Positions 24,460-33,860 of a stretch of 64,000 nt of DNA are shown one piece after another. Location: contig NZ_CP044523.1 of NCBI RefSeq assembly GCF_008831545.1, positions 1,116,001 through 1,180,000 on the forward strand. The letters run 5' to 3'. Each line of letters begins with the position of its first letter. Position 1 is the first letter of the stretch. The stretch comes from Halorussus halophilus. GTDB taxonomy: Archaea > Halobacteriota > Halobacteria > Halobacteriales > Haladaptataceae. The notes under the pieces are model-generated. The model saw nothing but the letters and a program-made list of their open reading frames with translations, did no database searches and was not told the DNA's origin. Both the position numbers and the translations under genes were made by a program.

Positions 24460-25818
24460 ATGACACGTGAATCGTGGCACACCCGCCTCGGCTTCATCCT
24501 CGCGGCCGTTGGGAGCGCCGTCGGACTCGGCAACGTCTGGCGCTTTCCGTGGATGACCGCCGAGAACGGCGGGAGTGCCTTTCTGGTGGTATATCTCGCA
24601 ATCGTTCTCCTCGTCGGCGTCCCCGGCTTGCTGGCGGAGTTCGTCATCGGACGGCGTTCGAACCGTAATCCGGCTGGTGCGATGTTCAGGCTCTCCTCCG
24701 GGTCGAAGTCGTGGGGGATGGTCGGTCTGTTCGGCGTCGTGACTGCCGTCGTGCTACTGTCGTTCTACAGCGTCGTCGGCGGGTGGATTGTTCGGTACTT
24801 CCTGTCGAGTTTCATCGGGTCGTACCACGCAGCACCAGCAGCGTACTTCTCGGGTATCGACTTCGGCATCGGCGCGGCCTTCTACCACGTCGTCTTCCTT
24901 TCGCTGACCGCTTTCATCGTGGTCGGGGGCGTTCGGGACGGTATCGAGAAGGCGACGAAGGTCATGATGCCTCTGATTCTCCTCCTGCTCGGGGCGCTGG
25001 CCGTCTGGGCCACTTCCCAACCGGGCGCAGGTGCAGGGCTGGAGTTCTACCTGAACTTCGACGCCGCGTACCTCCAGAACAACTTCTTCGACGTTCTCGG
25101 AGCGGCCGCGGGCCAAGCCTTGTTCACGCTCTCGCTCGGCGTCGGGACGATGATAACCTACGCCTCGTATCTGGGCGACGACAACGACCTAGCGCTCGAC
25201 GGGAGCATCATAGCGGTGCTGAACACCGGCGTCGGCGTCCTCGCGGGACTGGTCGTCTTCCCGCTCCTCTTCGCGACGTTGGGCGAACTCTCCGGCACGG
25301 CGGCCAAGGGCGGTGCTGGTGCGCTGTTCATCAGCCTCGCGGGTGCGTTCTCACAGGTGCCGTTCGGCACGGTGCTGTCGGTGCTGTTCTTCGGCGTCAT
25401 CACGCTAGCCGCGCTCTCCTCCTCGATTAGCATGCTCGAAATTCCGGTCGCGTACCTCGTGGACGAACACGACATGGAGCGTCGAAACGCCACGCTCGGA
25501 CTCGCGGGACTGATTCTGTTCACCGGATCGGCGAACGCCCTGAATCCGGCGCTGTTCGACTTCGTCGCGAGTACGCTCGTAGACCTTATGTTGACTACCG
25601 GTCTCGTCGGTTTCCTCGTCTTCGCTGGGTGGGTCCTCGGCAAAGACGCCCTGTCGGAGTTCTCGGCAGGCGCAGGACGCTCGCGCGCCATCGGCCCAGC
25701 GTGGCTCTGGAGCATCCGAACGGTACTGCCCGTCTTCCTCGCGGGGACGCTCCTCGTGAATCTGCTCGCGCTGGCTGGCTTCTCGGTGGGCGACCTACTG
25801 GCGTTCGTCGTCCCGTAG
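24460..25818 (+). CDS. NSS family sodium-dependent transporter (paralogue 2)
   Basis: A 452-residue NSS/SNF transporter of the same build as its upstream neighbour: GSAVGLGNVWRFPWMTAENGG in TM1 (residues ~20-40), PGLLAEFVIGRRSNRNP, SFYSVVGGWIV, and LSSSISMLEIPVAYL in TM8. Differences in TM1 (NVWRFPW against NIWSFPF) suggest another substrate specificity; the NVWRFPW form is the commoner one in amino acid carriers. Its stop is followed by a hairpin and T-rich stretch at 25831-25856, a likely transcription end. Confidence 0.94.
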   Translation: MTRESWHTRLGFILAAVGSAVGLGNVWRFPWMTAENGGSAFLVVYLAIVLLVGVPGLLAEFVIGRRSNRNPAGAMFRLSSGSKSWGMVGLFGVVTAVVLLSFYSVVGGWIVRYFLSSFIGSYHAAPAAYFSGIDFGIGAAFYHVVFLSLTAFIVVGGVRDGIEKATKVMMPLILLLLGALAVWATSQPGAGAGLEFYLNFDAAYLQNNFFDVLGAAAGQALFTLSLGVGTMITYASYLGDDNDLALDGSIIAVLNTGVGVLAGLVVFPLLFATLGELSGTAAKGGAGALFISLAGAFSQVPFGTVLSVLFFGVITLAALSSSISMLEIPVAYLVDEHDMERRNATLGLAGLILFTGSANALNPALFDFVASTLVDLMLTTGLVGFLVFAGWVLGKDALSEFSAGAGRSRAIGPAWLWSIRTVLPVFLAGTLLVNLLALAGFSVGDLLAFVVP

Positions 25819-25830
25819 TTTTTGCCCTAA

Positions 25831-25848
25831 GTTCGACGAGCGTCGAAC
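25831..25848. promoter_or_regulatory. hairpin/palindrome between NSS2 and pccB
   Basis: GTTCGAC-GAGC-GTCGAAC, a 7-bp stem with a 4-base loop, followed at once by CTATTTTTAGC. It could end NSS2 transcription, and it also lies directly against the likely TATA box of pccB (25850-25858), where an operator would be expected. Confidence 0.45.
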
Positions 25849-25920
25849 CTATTTTTAGCAACTCTTTTCCGGCCTCTCGTCGTGAAATCGTCTAACGACC
25901 ATGCGGAGGGTACGACGACT

Positions 25921-27471
25921 ATGACGATGGAAGACAAGCTAGCGGAGTTGCGCGAGAAACGCCGGGAAGCCCTGAAGGGCGGCGGCGAGGACCGCATCGA
26001 GTCCCAGCACGAGAAGGGCAAGATGACCGCGCGCGAGCGCATCGACTACTTCCTCGACGACGGCACCTTCAACGAGTTCGACCAACTGCGGACCCACCGG
26101 AGCCACAACTTCGGCATGGAGGAAAAGCAGATTTCCGGCGACGGCGTCGTCACGGGCTACGGCGAGGTCAACGGTCGCAAGACGTTCGTCTTCGCCCACG
26201 ACTTTACCGTCTTCGGTGGTTCTCTCGGTGAGGTGTTCGCCGAGAAGGTCACGAAGGTCATGGACAAGGCCGTCGAAGTCGGTGCGCCCGTCATCGGCCT
26301 GAACGACTCGGCCGGAGCAAGAATTCAGGAGGGCGTCTCCTCGCTGGCTGGCTACGCCGAAATCTTCCGGCGGAACACAGAGGCGAGCGGCGTGGTACCC
26401 CAGATTTCGGCCATCATGGGACCGTGCGCTGGCGGTGCGGTCTACTCGCCCGCGATTACGGACTTCACCTTCATGGTGAAAGACACCAGTCACATGTTCA
26501 TCACCGGGCCGGACGTCATCAAGACGGTCACGGGCGAGGAGGTCACCTTCGAGGAGTTGGGCGGCGCGAAGACCCACGAATCGACCTCCGGCGTCGCGCA
26601 CTTCGCGGAGGACAGCGAGGAAGACGCACTCGACAACATCCGCCGACTCCTCTCGTATCTCCCGCAGAACAACGTCGAAGACCCGCCACGCGTCGAACCG
26701 TGGGACGACCCCGAGAGACAGGACGAGGAACTCGAATCCATCGTCCCGGACGAGCCGAAGAAGCCCTACGACATGGAACGAGTCATCGACGGCGTCGTAG
26801 ACGAAGACTCCTTCTTCGAGGTGCAGGAAGGCTACGCGAAGAACATCGTCATCGGCTTCGCGCGCCTCGACGGCCGCTCGGTCGGCATCGTCGCCAACCA
26901 GCCACGAGTCAACGCGGGCACACTCGACATCGAGTCCAGCGAGAAAGGCTCGCGGTTCGTCCGCTTCTGTGACTCGTTCAACATCCCAATCGTCACCTTC
27001 GTGGACGTGCCCGGCTTCATGCCCGGCACGGACCAGGAACACGGCGGCATCATCCGACACGGCGCGAAACTGCTCTACGCGTACTCGGAAGCCACCGTCC
27101 CGCTCCTCACCGTAATCACGCGGAAAGCCTACGGCGGAGCCTACGACGTGATGGCCTCCAAGCACATCGGCGCTGACGTGAACTACGCGTGGCCGACCGC
27201 CGAAATCGCAGTGATGGGGCCGCAGGGTGCGGTGAACATCCTCTACAGCGACGAACTGGAGGAGGCCGACGACACCGAGGCGCGCCGACAGGAACTCATC
27301 GACGAGTACCGAGAGGAGTTCGCCAACCCCTACACGGCCGCCGACCGCGGCTTCGTAGACGACGTGCTCGAGCCGACGGAGACTCGCCCGCGACTGATAG
27401 ACGACCTCGAAATGCTCGCCAGCAAGCGCGACGAGCAACCGGACAAGAAACATGGCAACATCCCGCTCTGA
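25921..27471 (+). CDS. pccB: acyl-CoA (propionyl/acetyl-CoA) carboxylase, carboxyltransferase subunit
   Basis: About 516 residues, the carboxyltransferase beta subunit of a biotin-dependent acyl-CoA carboxylase. It moves CO2 from carboxybiotin to propionyl-CoA or acetyl-CoA. The N-terminal [16 protein letters not shown] is followed by the crotonase-fold carboxyltransferase repeats: [37 protein letters not shown], then [27 protein letters not shown] and [15 protein letters not shown]. Two starts are possible: ATG 25921, giving the family-like N-terminus, or GTG 25882, which sits at leaderless distance from the TATA box. pccX overlaps its end by 20 bp. Confidence 0.94.
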   Translation: MTMEDKLAELREKRREALKGGGEDRIESQHEKGKMTARERIDYFLDDGTFNEFDQLRTHRSHNFGMEEKQISGDGVVTGYGEVNGRKTFVFAHDFTVFGGSLGEVFAEKVTKVMDKAVEVGAPVIGLNDSAGARIQEGVSSLAGYAEIFRRNTEASGVVPQISAIMGPCAGGAVYSPAITDFTFMVKDTSHMFITGPDVIKTVTGEEVTFEELGGAKTHESTSGVAHFAEDSEEDALDNIRRLLSYLPQNNVEDPPRVEPWDDPERQDEELESIVPDEPKKPYDMERVIDGVVDEDSFFEVQEGYAKNIVIGFARLDGRSVGIVANQPRVNAGTLDIESSEKGSRFVRFCDSFNIPIVTFVDVPGFMPGTDQEHGGIIRHGAKLLYAYSEATVPLLTVITRKAYGGAYDVMASKHIGADVNYAWPTAEIAVMGPQGAVNILYSDELEEADDTEARRQELIDEYREEFANPYTAADRGFVDDVLEPTETRPRLIDDLEMLASKRDEQPDKKHGNIPL

Positions 27472-27778
27472 GGAACGTGAGGACGGGGCGGCGGGGTCCG
27501 ACGCCGACTCCACGACTGCCGACCCGCTCGCGGACGTGAACCTCACGCTCCCCGACAACGCCAGCGAGGAAGAGGCAGCGGCGATAGCTGCTGCTATCGG
27601 GGCGCATCTCCGAGACCAAGAACTGGCCGCGCAGGAGGGTGAGGAAGAAGAGACGTGGGACGGCAAGCGATGGGCGTTCGCCGGGAAGTTGCGCGGGCTT
27701 CAGGGCCGCGCTGGGCGTGTGCCGACGAGTGCGCCGACTGATGCGTGGTCGGCTTCGGGACGGACGGATAGGTTCTAG
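27452..27778 (+). CDS. pccX: PccX-like small subunit of haloarchaeal acyl-CoA carboxylase
   Basis: A 108-residue acidic protein overlapping the pccB 3' end by 20 bp. The central [23 protein letters not shown] region (about residues 38-60) and W69[11 protein letters not shown] resemble the small third subunit of acyl-CoA carboxylases (epsilon type), called PccX in Haloferax mediterranei, where it is needed for activity. The N-terminal 30 residues are low complexity. The overlap implies coupled translation and fixed stoichiometry with PccB. Confidence 0.82.
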   Translation: MATSRSEEREDGAAGSDADSTTADPLADVNLTLPDNASEEEAAAIAAAIGAHLRDQELAAQEGEEEETWDGKRWAFAGKLRGLQGRAGRVPTSAPTDAWSASGRTDRF

Positions 27779-28167
27779 ACCACCTTTTTCTGGGGGATTC
27801 AGCTACTTTTCCAACTGGACCGCGATAGCTGACTGAGCAAACCACGGGGTGGGACTTTCGAAGAAGAAGTTCTGGATGCGTTGATTGTGAGCACGGAGTC
27901 GAGAAGAAGCTAGCTACTCCCGATACCGAGGAGAAACCGTACTGCGCCGCACAGCACCGCCTCAGCCACACACCTCCCCAACCGATTCGCTCACGTCCGT
28001 TCGCTCATCCACCGGAAGAACAAGTTCTTCCGAGCCTGCGGTCACTCCGTTCCCGAAGACCTCGCGCATTTTGACGCGACGAGAACGCCGTCGCGTCAGC
28101 GCGCGCCAAACAAAGAGGCCGTATCGTGACCTCCGAAAGCGAGGTTCCGAAGCGACTCTTCCGTTTT
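27779..28167. other. gene-free convergent region containing repeat copy C
   Basis: 389 bases between the stops of pccX and the methyltransferase. The first ~125 bases show only T-rich and AT-rich pockets (CCACCTTTTTCTGGGGG at 27780, a possible terminator). The remainder is copy C of the dispersed hairpin repeat. Confidence 0.6.
27904..28117 (+). repeat. copy C of the dispersed hairpin repeat
   Basis: It begins AAGAAGCTAGCTACTCCCGA, keeps CGCACAGCACCGCCTCAGCC and CACACACCTCCCCAACC, then hairpin 1 (CGGAAGAAC/GTTCTTCCG) after ATCCAC. Hairpin 2 is TGACGCGAC/GTCGCGTCA before the end box GCGCGCGCC and AAACAAAG. About 214 bp, the most complete copy. It lies between two convergent genes. Confidence 0.78.
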
Positions 28168-28995
28168 TCACGCCCGACACACAGCCAGCATGTGCTCCGA
28201 GAAGTCCACTGCCGTCCGGTCTTCCCGTAACATCTCGACTACCTCCTGAACACTCTCCAAAGCCTCCTCGTCGGCGTCTTCCAACTCGTGTTTCATCCGA
28301 CTGGCGACGTTCTCCAAGCCGACCAGCGTCTCGACTTCGAAGCCTGCCTCCTCCAACTCCCGTTCGAACTCCGCCGCACGGAACCCGTGGCACTGCGCCC
28401 AGCCGTCGCCGCCAGCGAACTTCTCGACGCGTTCGGCGGTGTAGTCGCCGTCCGCGGCGATGGGCGAGAGCAGGCCGTGAGAGCTATCGAGGGTGAACTT
28501 CAGGATGTCTCGGAGCATGACGAACCGGCCGATGACGGAGACAAAGACGGGCGCGCCCGATTTTGCGACTCGCCGCAACTCGGCCATCGCCTGCTCGCGC
28601 TCTGACTCGTCTACGATGTGGCTCAGCGGGCCGCCGAGACAGCAGACCGCGTCGAACTTGCCGTCTTCGAAGGGAAGGGTTCGAAGGTCGCCCTGCTGGC
28701 AGTTTACTTGCGATTCGACGCCGCGCTCGCTTATCTTCTCGCGGGCGATGCGGACCTGCTCTGCGCTCAAGTCGAGGTGTTCGACTTCGTACTCCGCTCC
28801 CTGCTCGGCGAGCCAGACCGAGTAACGTCCCGGACCACCTCCAGCGTCGAGAATCCTGCCTGAATCGGGGAGATTTTCCGCGAGATAGTCTATCGTGTTC
28901 TCGAATTCCAGCCGTGTCACGGGGTCTCGCTCCAGTCGCTCCCACTCGCCGTCGGCGAACGCGTCGTAGTACTGCTGGGGGTCCAAGTCGGCCAT
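28168..28995 (-). CDS. class I SAM-dependent methyltransferase
   Basis: A 275-residue Rossmann-type methyltransferase. Motif I is ILDAGGGPGRYSVWLAE (residues ~48-64), the acidic end of strand 2 gives HLDLS, motif post-I QGDLRTLPFEDGKFDAVCCLGG (~101-122) and a C-terminal family extension with EEAGFEVETLVG. It resembles Methyltransf_11/25 enzymes acting on small molecules. No substrate-specific feature is visible. It runs in the same direction as the P450 gene, 146 bp downstream of it, so a shared transcript is possible. Confidence 0.88.
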   Translation of the reverse strand: MADLDPQQYYDAFADGEWERLERDPVTRLEFENTIDYLAENLPDSGRILDAGGGPGRYSVWLAEQGAEYEVEHLDLSAEQVRIAREKISERGVESQVNCQQGDLRTLPFEDGKFDAVCCLGGPLSHIVDESEREQAMAELRRVAKSGAPVFVSVIGRFVMLRDILKFTLDSSHGLLSPIAADGDYTAERVEKFAGGDGWAQCHGFRAAEFERELEEAGFEVETLVGLENVASRMKHELEDADEEALESVQEVVEMLREDRTAVDFSEHMLAVCRA

Positions 28996-29141
28996 CGTAC
29001 TCGAAACATATCGGTCTCGATAATAGGGGTTGGGGTGGCGTGCAAAGGAACAGCACGGGAGAACTCGGCGTAGGTGCGGTGGAGGGTCAGAAGCGTCAGC
29101 GGACGACTTACCGTGAAGGCCCCGAAGCGTCAGGGAGACGA

Positions 29142-30548
29142 CTACAACTTCCGCACGCGCATCTCCATCGGTTCCTCGGGGCGGAGCGTCGCGGCCATGG
29201 TCAACTCGGGGTCGCCCTCGTAGACCGGTTCGAATTCGACGCGCTGGGCCAGCGTCGCCAGCGTCAGTTGGAGTTCCGTCATGGCGAATCGCATGCCGAT
29301 GCAGTGGCGCGGACCACCGCCGAAGGGGAAGTAGGCGTACTCCGGTCGCTCGGGGTCCTCCGCGGCGAACCTCTCAGGCCGGAACTCGTCGGGGTCGTCC
29401 CACCACCGCTCGTCCCAGTGGAGTTTGAACGTCGGAATCGAGAGGGCCGTTCCTTCCGGAATCGTGTAGGGGCCGACCTGTACGTCTTCGGTCGGTTCGC
29501 GGAAGATGACGTAGGCGGGCGGGAACAGTCGAAGCGACTCTTTGACCACCTGCTCAGTGTAGTCGAGGTTTGGCAGGTCGAACATCGACGGCGAACCGTC
29601 CAGTTGCTCGTCGAGTTCCGCGCGAAGTCGCTCTGCGTTCTCGGGGTTCTGGCCGAGCAGATGCCACGTGTAGGTCAGCGCGAGCGACGTCGTCTCGTGG
29701 CCTGCAAACAGGAAGGTTATCATCTGGTCGCGGATTTCCCGCTCGTTCATCGTCTCGCCGTTCGGTCCTTCCGAGTCGAGGAGCAACGATAGCAGGTCGT
29801 CGTACTCCTCGCCGTCGCTCTCGCGTCGTTCGGCGAGCAACTCGTCCACGAGCGACTCGAAGTCGGCCATTCCCTGCCTGAACCGGCGATTCTTCGGCGT
29901 CGGCACCCAGTCGGGGAGGAACGCAGACACGCCGCTGGCGTCGCCGCGTTCGTTCAGCGCCGCCGTCGCCTCGCGGACGGGTGCGCGACGCTCGGCCACG
30001 TCGATGTCGAATAGCGACTTCGCCAGAATCTGGAGGGTCAACTCGCTCATCGCGTCGTCCACGTTCACGACTTCGCCGTCTTCGAACTCGTCGGCCGTCT
30101 GCTCGGCGTATCTGACCATCGCGTCGGCGTAGCTCTGGATGCGGTCGAGCGTGAACGCTGGTTGCATCTGGACGCGCTGGTCGCGCCACTGCTCGCCTTC
30201 GGTCATGACCAAGCCTTGCTCGGCGAAGCCAGCGGCCGAGTCGCGGAATATCTCTGCTTTCACGAACTTGTCGCTCTTCTCGACCAGAACTGCTTCGACG
30301 TATTCGGGTTCGAAGAACGTGCAGAAGTCGTACCCGCCGACGCTGTAGCGCACTGCATCGCCGTACGATTCGAGGCGGTCGTAGAACGCGAACGGGTCGC
30401 GTATGAACTCGAAGGTGTTGCCGACCAGCGGTTTGCCTGCGAGACGCGGGGGCGTCTCGTCGGTCGTGGCCGCTTCCCGACCGCTTGCGGCCTGTCTCTC
30501 GTGGCTCCCGGCCTGTTCGTCGCCAGCGGCTACGTCCGTGTCGTTCAT
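29142..30548 (-). CDS. cytochrome P450
   Basis: A 468-residue cytochrome P450 monooxygenase, soluble by sequence (no membrane anchor). Seen: the I-helix oxygen-activating FAGHETTSLAL, the K-helix KESLRLFPP (ExxR), the PERF region RPERFAAEDPERPEYAYFPF, and the heme loop FPFGGGPRHCIGMRF with ligand C416. The first ~30 residues are Asp/Ala-rich and disordered. The longer open frame upstream of ATG 30548 is rejected because it crosses the divergent promoter. It faces a Bat-type HTH regulator 81 bp away. A redox partner is not encoded here. Substrate unknown; fatty acids or carotenoid-like lipids are possible. Confidence 0.95.
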   Translation of the reverse strand: MNDTDVAAGDEQAGSHERQAASGREAATTDETPPRLAGKPLVGNTFEFIRDPFAFYDRLESYGDAVRYSVGGYDFCTFFEPEYVEAVLVEKSDKFVKAEIFRDSAAGFAEQGLVMTEGEQWRDQRVQMQPAFTLDRIQSYADAMVRYAEQTADEFEDGEVVNVDDAMSELTLQILAKSLFDIDVAERRAPVREATAALNERGDASGVSAFLPDWVPTPKNRRFRQGMADFESLVDELLAERRESDGEEYDDLLSLLLDSEGPNGETMNEREIRDQMITFLFAGHETTSLALTYTWHLLGQNPENAERLRAELDEQLDGSPSMFDLPNLDYTEQVVKESLRLFPPAYVIFREPTEDVQVGPYTIPEGTALSIPTFKLHWDERWWDDPDEFRPERFAAEDPERPEYAYFPFGGGPRHCIGMRFAMTELQLTLATLAQRVEFEPVYEGDPELTMAATLRPEEPMEMRVRKL

Positions 30549-30600
30549 ATGTGAGTGTCGTGACGGCTTCTCGATAGGGATTCCGTCGAACTCCCTAGCT

Positions 30601-30610
30601 TCTTTAAATA
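30601..30610. promoter_or_regulatory. TATA element between P450 and HTH regulator genes
   Basis: TCTTTAAATA, whose core TTTAAA is symmetric. It lies 20-29 bases before the GTG of the HTH gene (30630), fitting a leaderless start. It also lies ~55 bases before the P450 ATG on the other strand, so one element might serve both. Confidence 0.5.
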
Positions 30611-30629
30611 CGGTTACGAACGTGGGGGC

Positions 30630-31292
30630 GTGAACTACCTCACGCTCACCCTCCACCAACCTCGCGAGACGCGCCACCCGATGCAGAATTTTATCGCCGA
30701 CTCAGACGCCGTGGCCCGCGAGGAACTGCTGTCGTGGAATATTCTGCACGAGGAGAGCGTCGAGTACCTCCTCTTCTTCGTGGACGGCGAGATTGTACCG
30801 TATCGCGAGGCCATCTCGGAGATCGAGTCGGTTCCCGAGTACACGTTAGTTCCCATCGACGACTCCTCGTTCTACGCCTACGTGGTTCAGGAGACCCGCG
30901 ACGAAGACGTTCGGTTCCGTACTGCCTTCGCGCGCCGCCGGTTACTCGTCGTGCCGCCTATCGAATACACCGGCGAGGGCCACATGCGGTTCACGGTCAT
31001 CGGCGACCCCGAGGACATGCGGTCGCTCGTGAACGCCATGCCAGACTCGATCACCGCCGAAATCGAGGAGGTCGGCGAGTACGACCACCGTCACGGCACC
31101 GTCGCTGGCGCGCTGACCGACCGGCAGTTCGAGGCTGTGACGGCCGCGAAGGAGGTTGGCTACTACGAGGTGCCCCGCGAAGGGTCGCTCTCTGAGGTGG
31201 CCGAGAAATTGGGCTGTGCTGAGAGTACGGCTTCGAATCTGCTCCGGAAGGCCGAGTCGCGGGTGATGTCGGAGTTGGTGGCTGGTCGCTGA
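30630..31292 (+). CDS. Bat-type helix-turn-helix transcriptional regulator
   Basis: A 220-residue regulator of the bacterio-opsin activator group. The N-terminal ~155 residues form the beta-rich sensory domain found in these proteins (LLSWNILHEESVEYLLFFVDG, SFYAYVVQE). The C-terminal HTH_10 domain is about residues 163-218: LTDRQFEAVTAAKEVGYYEVPREGS, then LSEVAEKLGCAESTASNLLRKAESRV. These regulators control light, redox or metabolite responses in haloarchaea. The start GTG at 30630 lies ~25 bases after the TATA box. Its divergent position suggests that it regulates the P450. Confidence 0.9.
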   Translation: MNYLTLTLHQPRETRHPMQNFIADSDAVAREELLSWNILHEESVEYLLFFVDGEIVPYREAISEIESVPEYTLVPIDDSSFYAYVVQETRDEDVRFRTAFARRRLLVVPPIEYTGEGHMRFTVIGDPEDMRSLVNAMPDSITAEIEEVGEYDHRHGTVAGALTDRQFEAVTAAKEVGYYEVPREGSLSEVAEKLGCAESTASNLLRKAESRVMSELVAGR

Positions 31293-31439
31293 CGGAGTCG
31301 GTAGCAACACGTTGAAGGGGAGGTAGCCAGTCGTTGATCCGGTTCGTCAACCGACTCGCCACTCGAAGTGGACGAACCACCAGTCGCTTGTTCCGAACCG
31401 ACAGAATGAGGTAGCCTTCTCGAATACTCTTCCGTAAGA

Positions 31440-33272
31440 ATGTTCGACAAGGTTCTGGTCGCCAATCGAGGTGAAATCGCAGTTCGCGTCATGCGGGCCT
31501 GCGAAGAGTTGGATATCGGTACCGTCGCCGTCTACAGCGACGCAGACAAGGATTCGGGCCACGTGCGCTACGCCGACGAAGCGTACAATGTCGGTCCGGC
31601 CCGCGCCGCCGACTCCTACCTCGACCACGACGCAGTCGTCGAGGCCGCACAGAAAGCCGGTGCGGACGCCATCCACCCCGGCTACGGTTTCCTGGCCGAG
31701 AACGCGGAGTTCGCGGGCAAAGTCGAAGACACTGAGGGCGTCAAGTGGATTGGCCCGTCGGCCGACTCGATGCAGCAACTCGGCGAGAAGACCCACGCCC
31801 GCAAGACGATGCGGGAGGCAGACGTGCCCATCGTGCCGGGCACGACCGACCCCGTAGAAGAGGCTGAAGAAGTCAAAAAGTTCGGTGAGGAACACGGCTA
31901 CCCGGTCGCTATCAAGGCGGAAGGCGGCGGCGGTGGCCGCGGCATGAAGGTCGTCCGCAGTGCCGAAGAAGCCGAAGACCAACTCGAATCCGCGAAACGC
32001 GAGGGCGAGGCGTACTTCGACAACGCTAACGTCTACCTCGAACGCTACCTCGAAAACCCGCGACACATCGAGGTCCAGATTATCGCGGACCACCACGGGA
32101 ACGTCCGGCACCTCGGCGAGCGTGACTGCTCGCTCCAGCGCCGCCACCAGAAGGTCATCGAGGAAGGGCCGTCCCCGGCACTCACCGACGAACTGCGCGA
32201 GAAGATTGCTGAATCTGCTCGTCGCGGTGCCGACGCCGCTGGCTACTACAACGCCGGCACCTTCGAGTTCCTCGTGGAAGAAGACGAGTCGCGCGGCCCC
32301 GACGAACTGCTCGGCGCGGACGCGAACTTCTACTTCCTCGAAGTCAACACGCGGATTCAGGTCGAACACACCGTCACCGAGGAACTCACGGACATCGACA
32401 TCGTGAAGTGGCAGATTAGAGTCGCACAGGACGAGGAACTCGGCTTCGCCCAGAGCGACGTGGACCTCGAAGGCCACGCGATGGAGTTCCGCATCAACGC
32501 CGAGAACGCCGCAGACGACTTCGCGCCCGCGACGGGTGGCCAACTGACGACGTACGACCCGCCGGGCGGTATCGGCGTCCGAATGGACGACGCGCTCCGA
32601 CAGGGCGACGACCTCGTCACCGACTACGACTCGATGATTGCGAAGCTCATCGTCTACGGGGGCGACCGCGAGGAGTGTATCGTCCGCTCACAGCGCGCGC
32701 TCGCTGAGTACGACATCGAGGGTATCCCGACCATCATCCCGTTCCACCGCCTGATGCTCGAAGACGACGAGTTCGTCGGTGGCACGCACACGACGAAGTA
32801 TCTCGACCACCACCTCGACCAAGACCGAATCGAAGAGGCCCAAGAGAAGTGGGGCAGCGACACCACCTCGCCGAGCAGCGACGAGGAAGTCGTCGAACGC
32901 GAGTTCACCGTCGAGGTCAACGGCAAACGCTTCGAAGTCGAACTCGAAGAGCGCGGCGCGGCCGCAATTCCCGCGGGGAACGCCGGGTCCGGTGGCGAGA
33001 AGCCACAACCTGCGGGCGGCAGCGACGACGGCGGTTCGGACGCGAGTGTGGACGGCGACGGCGAGAGCGTCGCCGCCGAGATGCAGGGCACCATCCTCGA
33101 CGTGAACGTCTCGGAAGGCGACGAAATCGCTTCGGGCGACGTGGTCTGTGTCCTCGAAGCGATGAAGATGGAGAACGACGTAGTCGCCGAGCGCGGCGGT
33201 ACCGTGACGCAAGTCGCCGTCGCAGAGGGCGACAGCGTAGACATGGGCGACGTGCTCGTCGTCATCGAGTAG
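31440..33272 (+). CDS. pccA: acyl-CoA carboxylase biotin carboxylase/BCCP subunit
   Basis: A 610-residue fusion of biotin carboxylase and biotin carrier. Biotin carboxylase (1-450): [34 protein letters not shown], the ATP-grasp Gly loop [46 protein letters not shown] flexible linker (~455-530, Gly/Ser/Asp-rich) leads to the C-terminal biotinyl domain with K576 in EAMKMEND. With PccB and PccX it carboxylates propionyl-CoA or acetyl-CoA, used in propionate catabolism, the methylaspartate route or 3-hydroxyvalerate metabolism. The subunits are separated by ~3.7 kb, but the biotin ligase lies just downstream. Confidence 0.95.
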   Translation: MFDKVLVANRGEIAVRVMRACEELDIGTVAVYSDADKDSGHVRYADEAYNVGPARAADSYLDHDAVVEAAQKAGADAIHPGYGFLAENAEFAGKVEDTEGVKWIGPSADSMQQLGEKTHARKTMREADVPIVPGTTDPVEEAEEVKKFGEEHGYPVAIKAEGGGGGRGMKVVRSAEEAEDQLESAKREGEAYFDNANVYLERYLENPRHIEVQIIADHHGNVRHLGERDCSLQRRHQKVIEEGPSPALTDELREKIAESARRGADAAGYYNAGTFEFLVEEDESRGPDELLGADANFYFLEVNTRIQVEHTVTEELTDIDIVKWQIRVAQDEELGFAQSDVDLEGHAMEFRINAENAADDFAPATGGQLTTYDPPGGIGVRMDDALRQGDDLVTDYDSMIAKLIVYGGDREECIVRSQRALAEYDIEGIPTIIPFHRLMLEDDEFVGGTHTTKYLDHHLDQDRIEEAQEKWGSDTTSPSSDEEVVEREFTVEVNGKRFEVELEERGAAAIPAGNAGSGGEKPQPAGGSDDGGSDASVDGDGESVAAEMQGTILDVNVSEGDEIASGDVVCVLEAMKMENDVVAERGGTVTQVAVAEGDSVDMGDVLVVIE

Positions 33273-33348
33273 CCGCCGATTGGCGGATTTCTGATTCGTC
33301 TTGGCCATCGATCAACCATACCGTTTTCTCGACGCTACGGCGCGACTA

Positions 33349-33357
33349 CATTTAAGA
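33349..33357 (+). promoter_or_regulatory. TATA box for the second DUF7344 gene
   Basis: CATTTAAGA, ~120 bases before the ATG at 33473, implying a ~90-nt leader that contains a dyad TTACA-CTCACAAT-TGTAA (33408-33425), a possible operator. Confidence 0.4.
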
Positions 33358-33472
33358 TGCCTCTCACGTCATGGTGAACAGTTAACCGGGCTCCGGTCGC
33401 ACGGTAATTACACTCACAATTGTAACTGCGCGTCCTTCACGTACGCGCGTCTTTCTCGTCCACGCCTCCACC

Positions 33473-33814
33473 ATGTCAAAAGATACACCGACATCGACTT
33501 CCGGTGAACGTACTCGTGCCGTAGAATCACTCGACAGGACTTTTCGCGCGCTCGCCGACGAACGTCGCCGCAAGACGCTCTGGTATCTCGACCGGCACGA
33601 AACGGCCGACTTGACCGACCTCGCCGACCATTTGTCAGACGGTAGCGAAGACGCCGCCCGTCGAGCGTACACGTCGCTGTATCACAAACACCTTCCGATG
33701 CTCTCGGCCGCGGGGCTGGTCGAGTACGAAGCAGAGAGCGAGCGCGTGGTCCTCACGACCGACACCGAACCGCTCGAAGTCGTCCTCGACTCGATGGGGA
33801 AGCTCGCGGAATAG
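33473..33814 (+). CDS. DUF7344 winged-helix regulator (second copy)
   Basis: A 113-residue predicted transcription factor. Residues 24-46 (FRALADERRRKTLWYLDRHETAD) and LTDLADHLSD give the first helices, AYTSLYHKHLPMLSAAGLVEYE (~67-88) the recognition helix, then a beta wing. It is homologous to the protein at 12088 but with the more typical ERRRKTLWYL helix. It lies between pccA and birA on the same strand, 46 bp before birA, so it may control the biotin-carboxylase genes. That link is inferred from position only. Confidence 0.85.
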   Translation: MSKDTPTSTSGERTRAVESLDRTFRALADERRRKTLWYLDRHETADLTDLADHLSDGSEDAARRAYTSLYHKHLPMLSAAGLVEYEAESERVVLTTDTEPLEVVLDSMGKLAE

Positions 33815-33836
33815 GAGGAAAAACAAGCGTTTCTTG

Positions 33837-33860
33837 ACCTCCTCCTCCCTACGAGGAGGT
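33837..33860 (+). promoter_or_regulatory. hairpin that hides the birA ribosome-binding site
   Basis: ACCTCCTC (33837-33844) pairs perfectly with GAGGAGGT (33853-33860) across an 8-base loop. The right arm is a full Shine-Dalgarno sequence that touches the ATG at 33861. The structure would block ribosome access, and the zero spacing is itself unusual. Confidence 0.5.

Noticed and set aside
25939-27666. A 575-codon minus-strand open frame over pccB/pccX
   Set aside because: It is the complement of pccB. High GC third positions keep several frames open in this genome; the encoded protein has no family features while the plus-strand protein matches carboxyltransferase motifs throughout.
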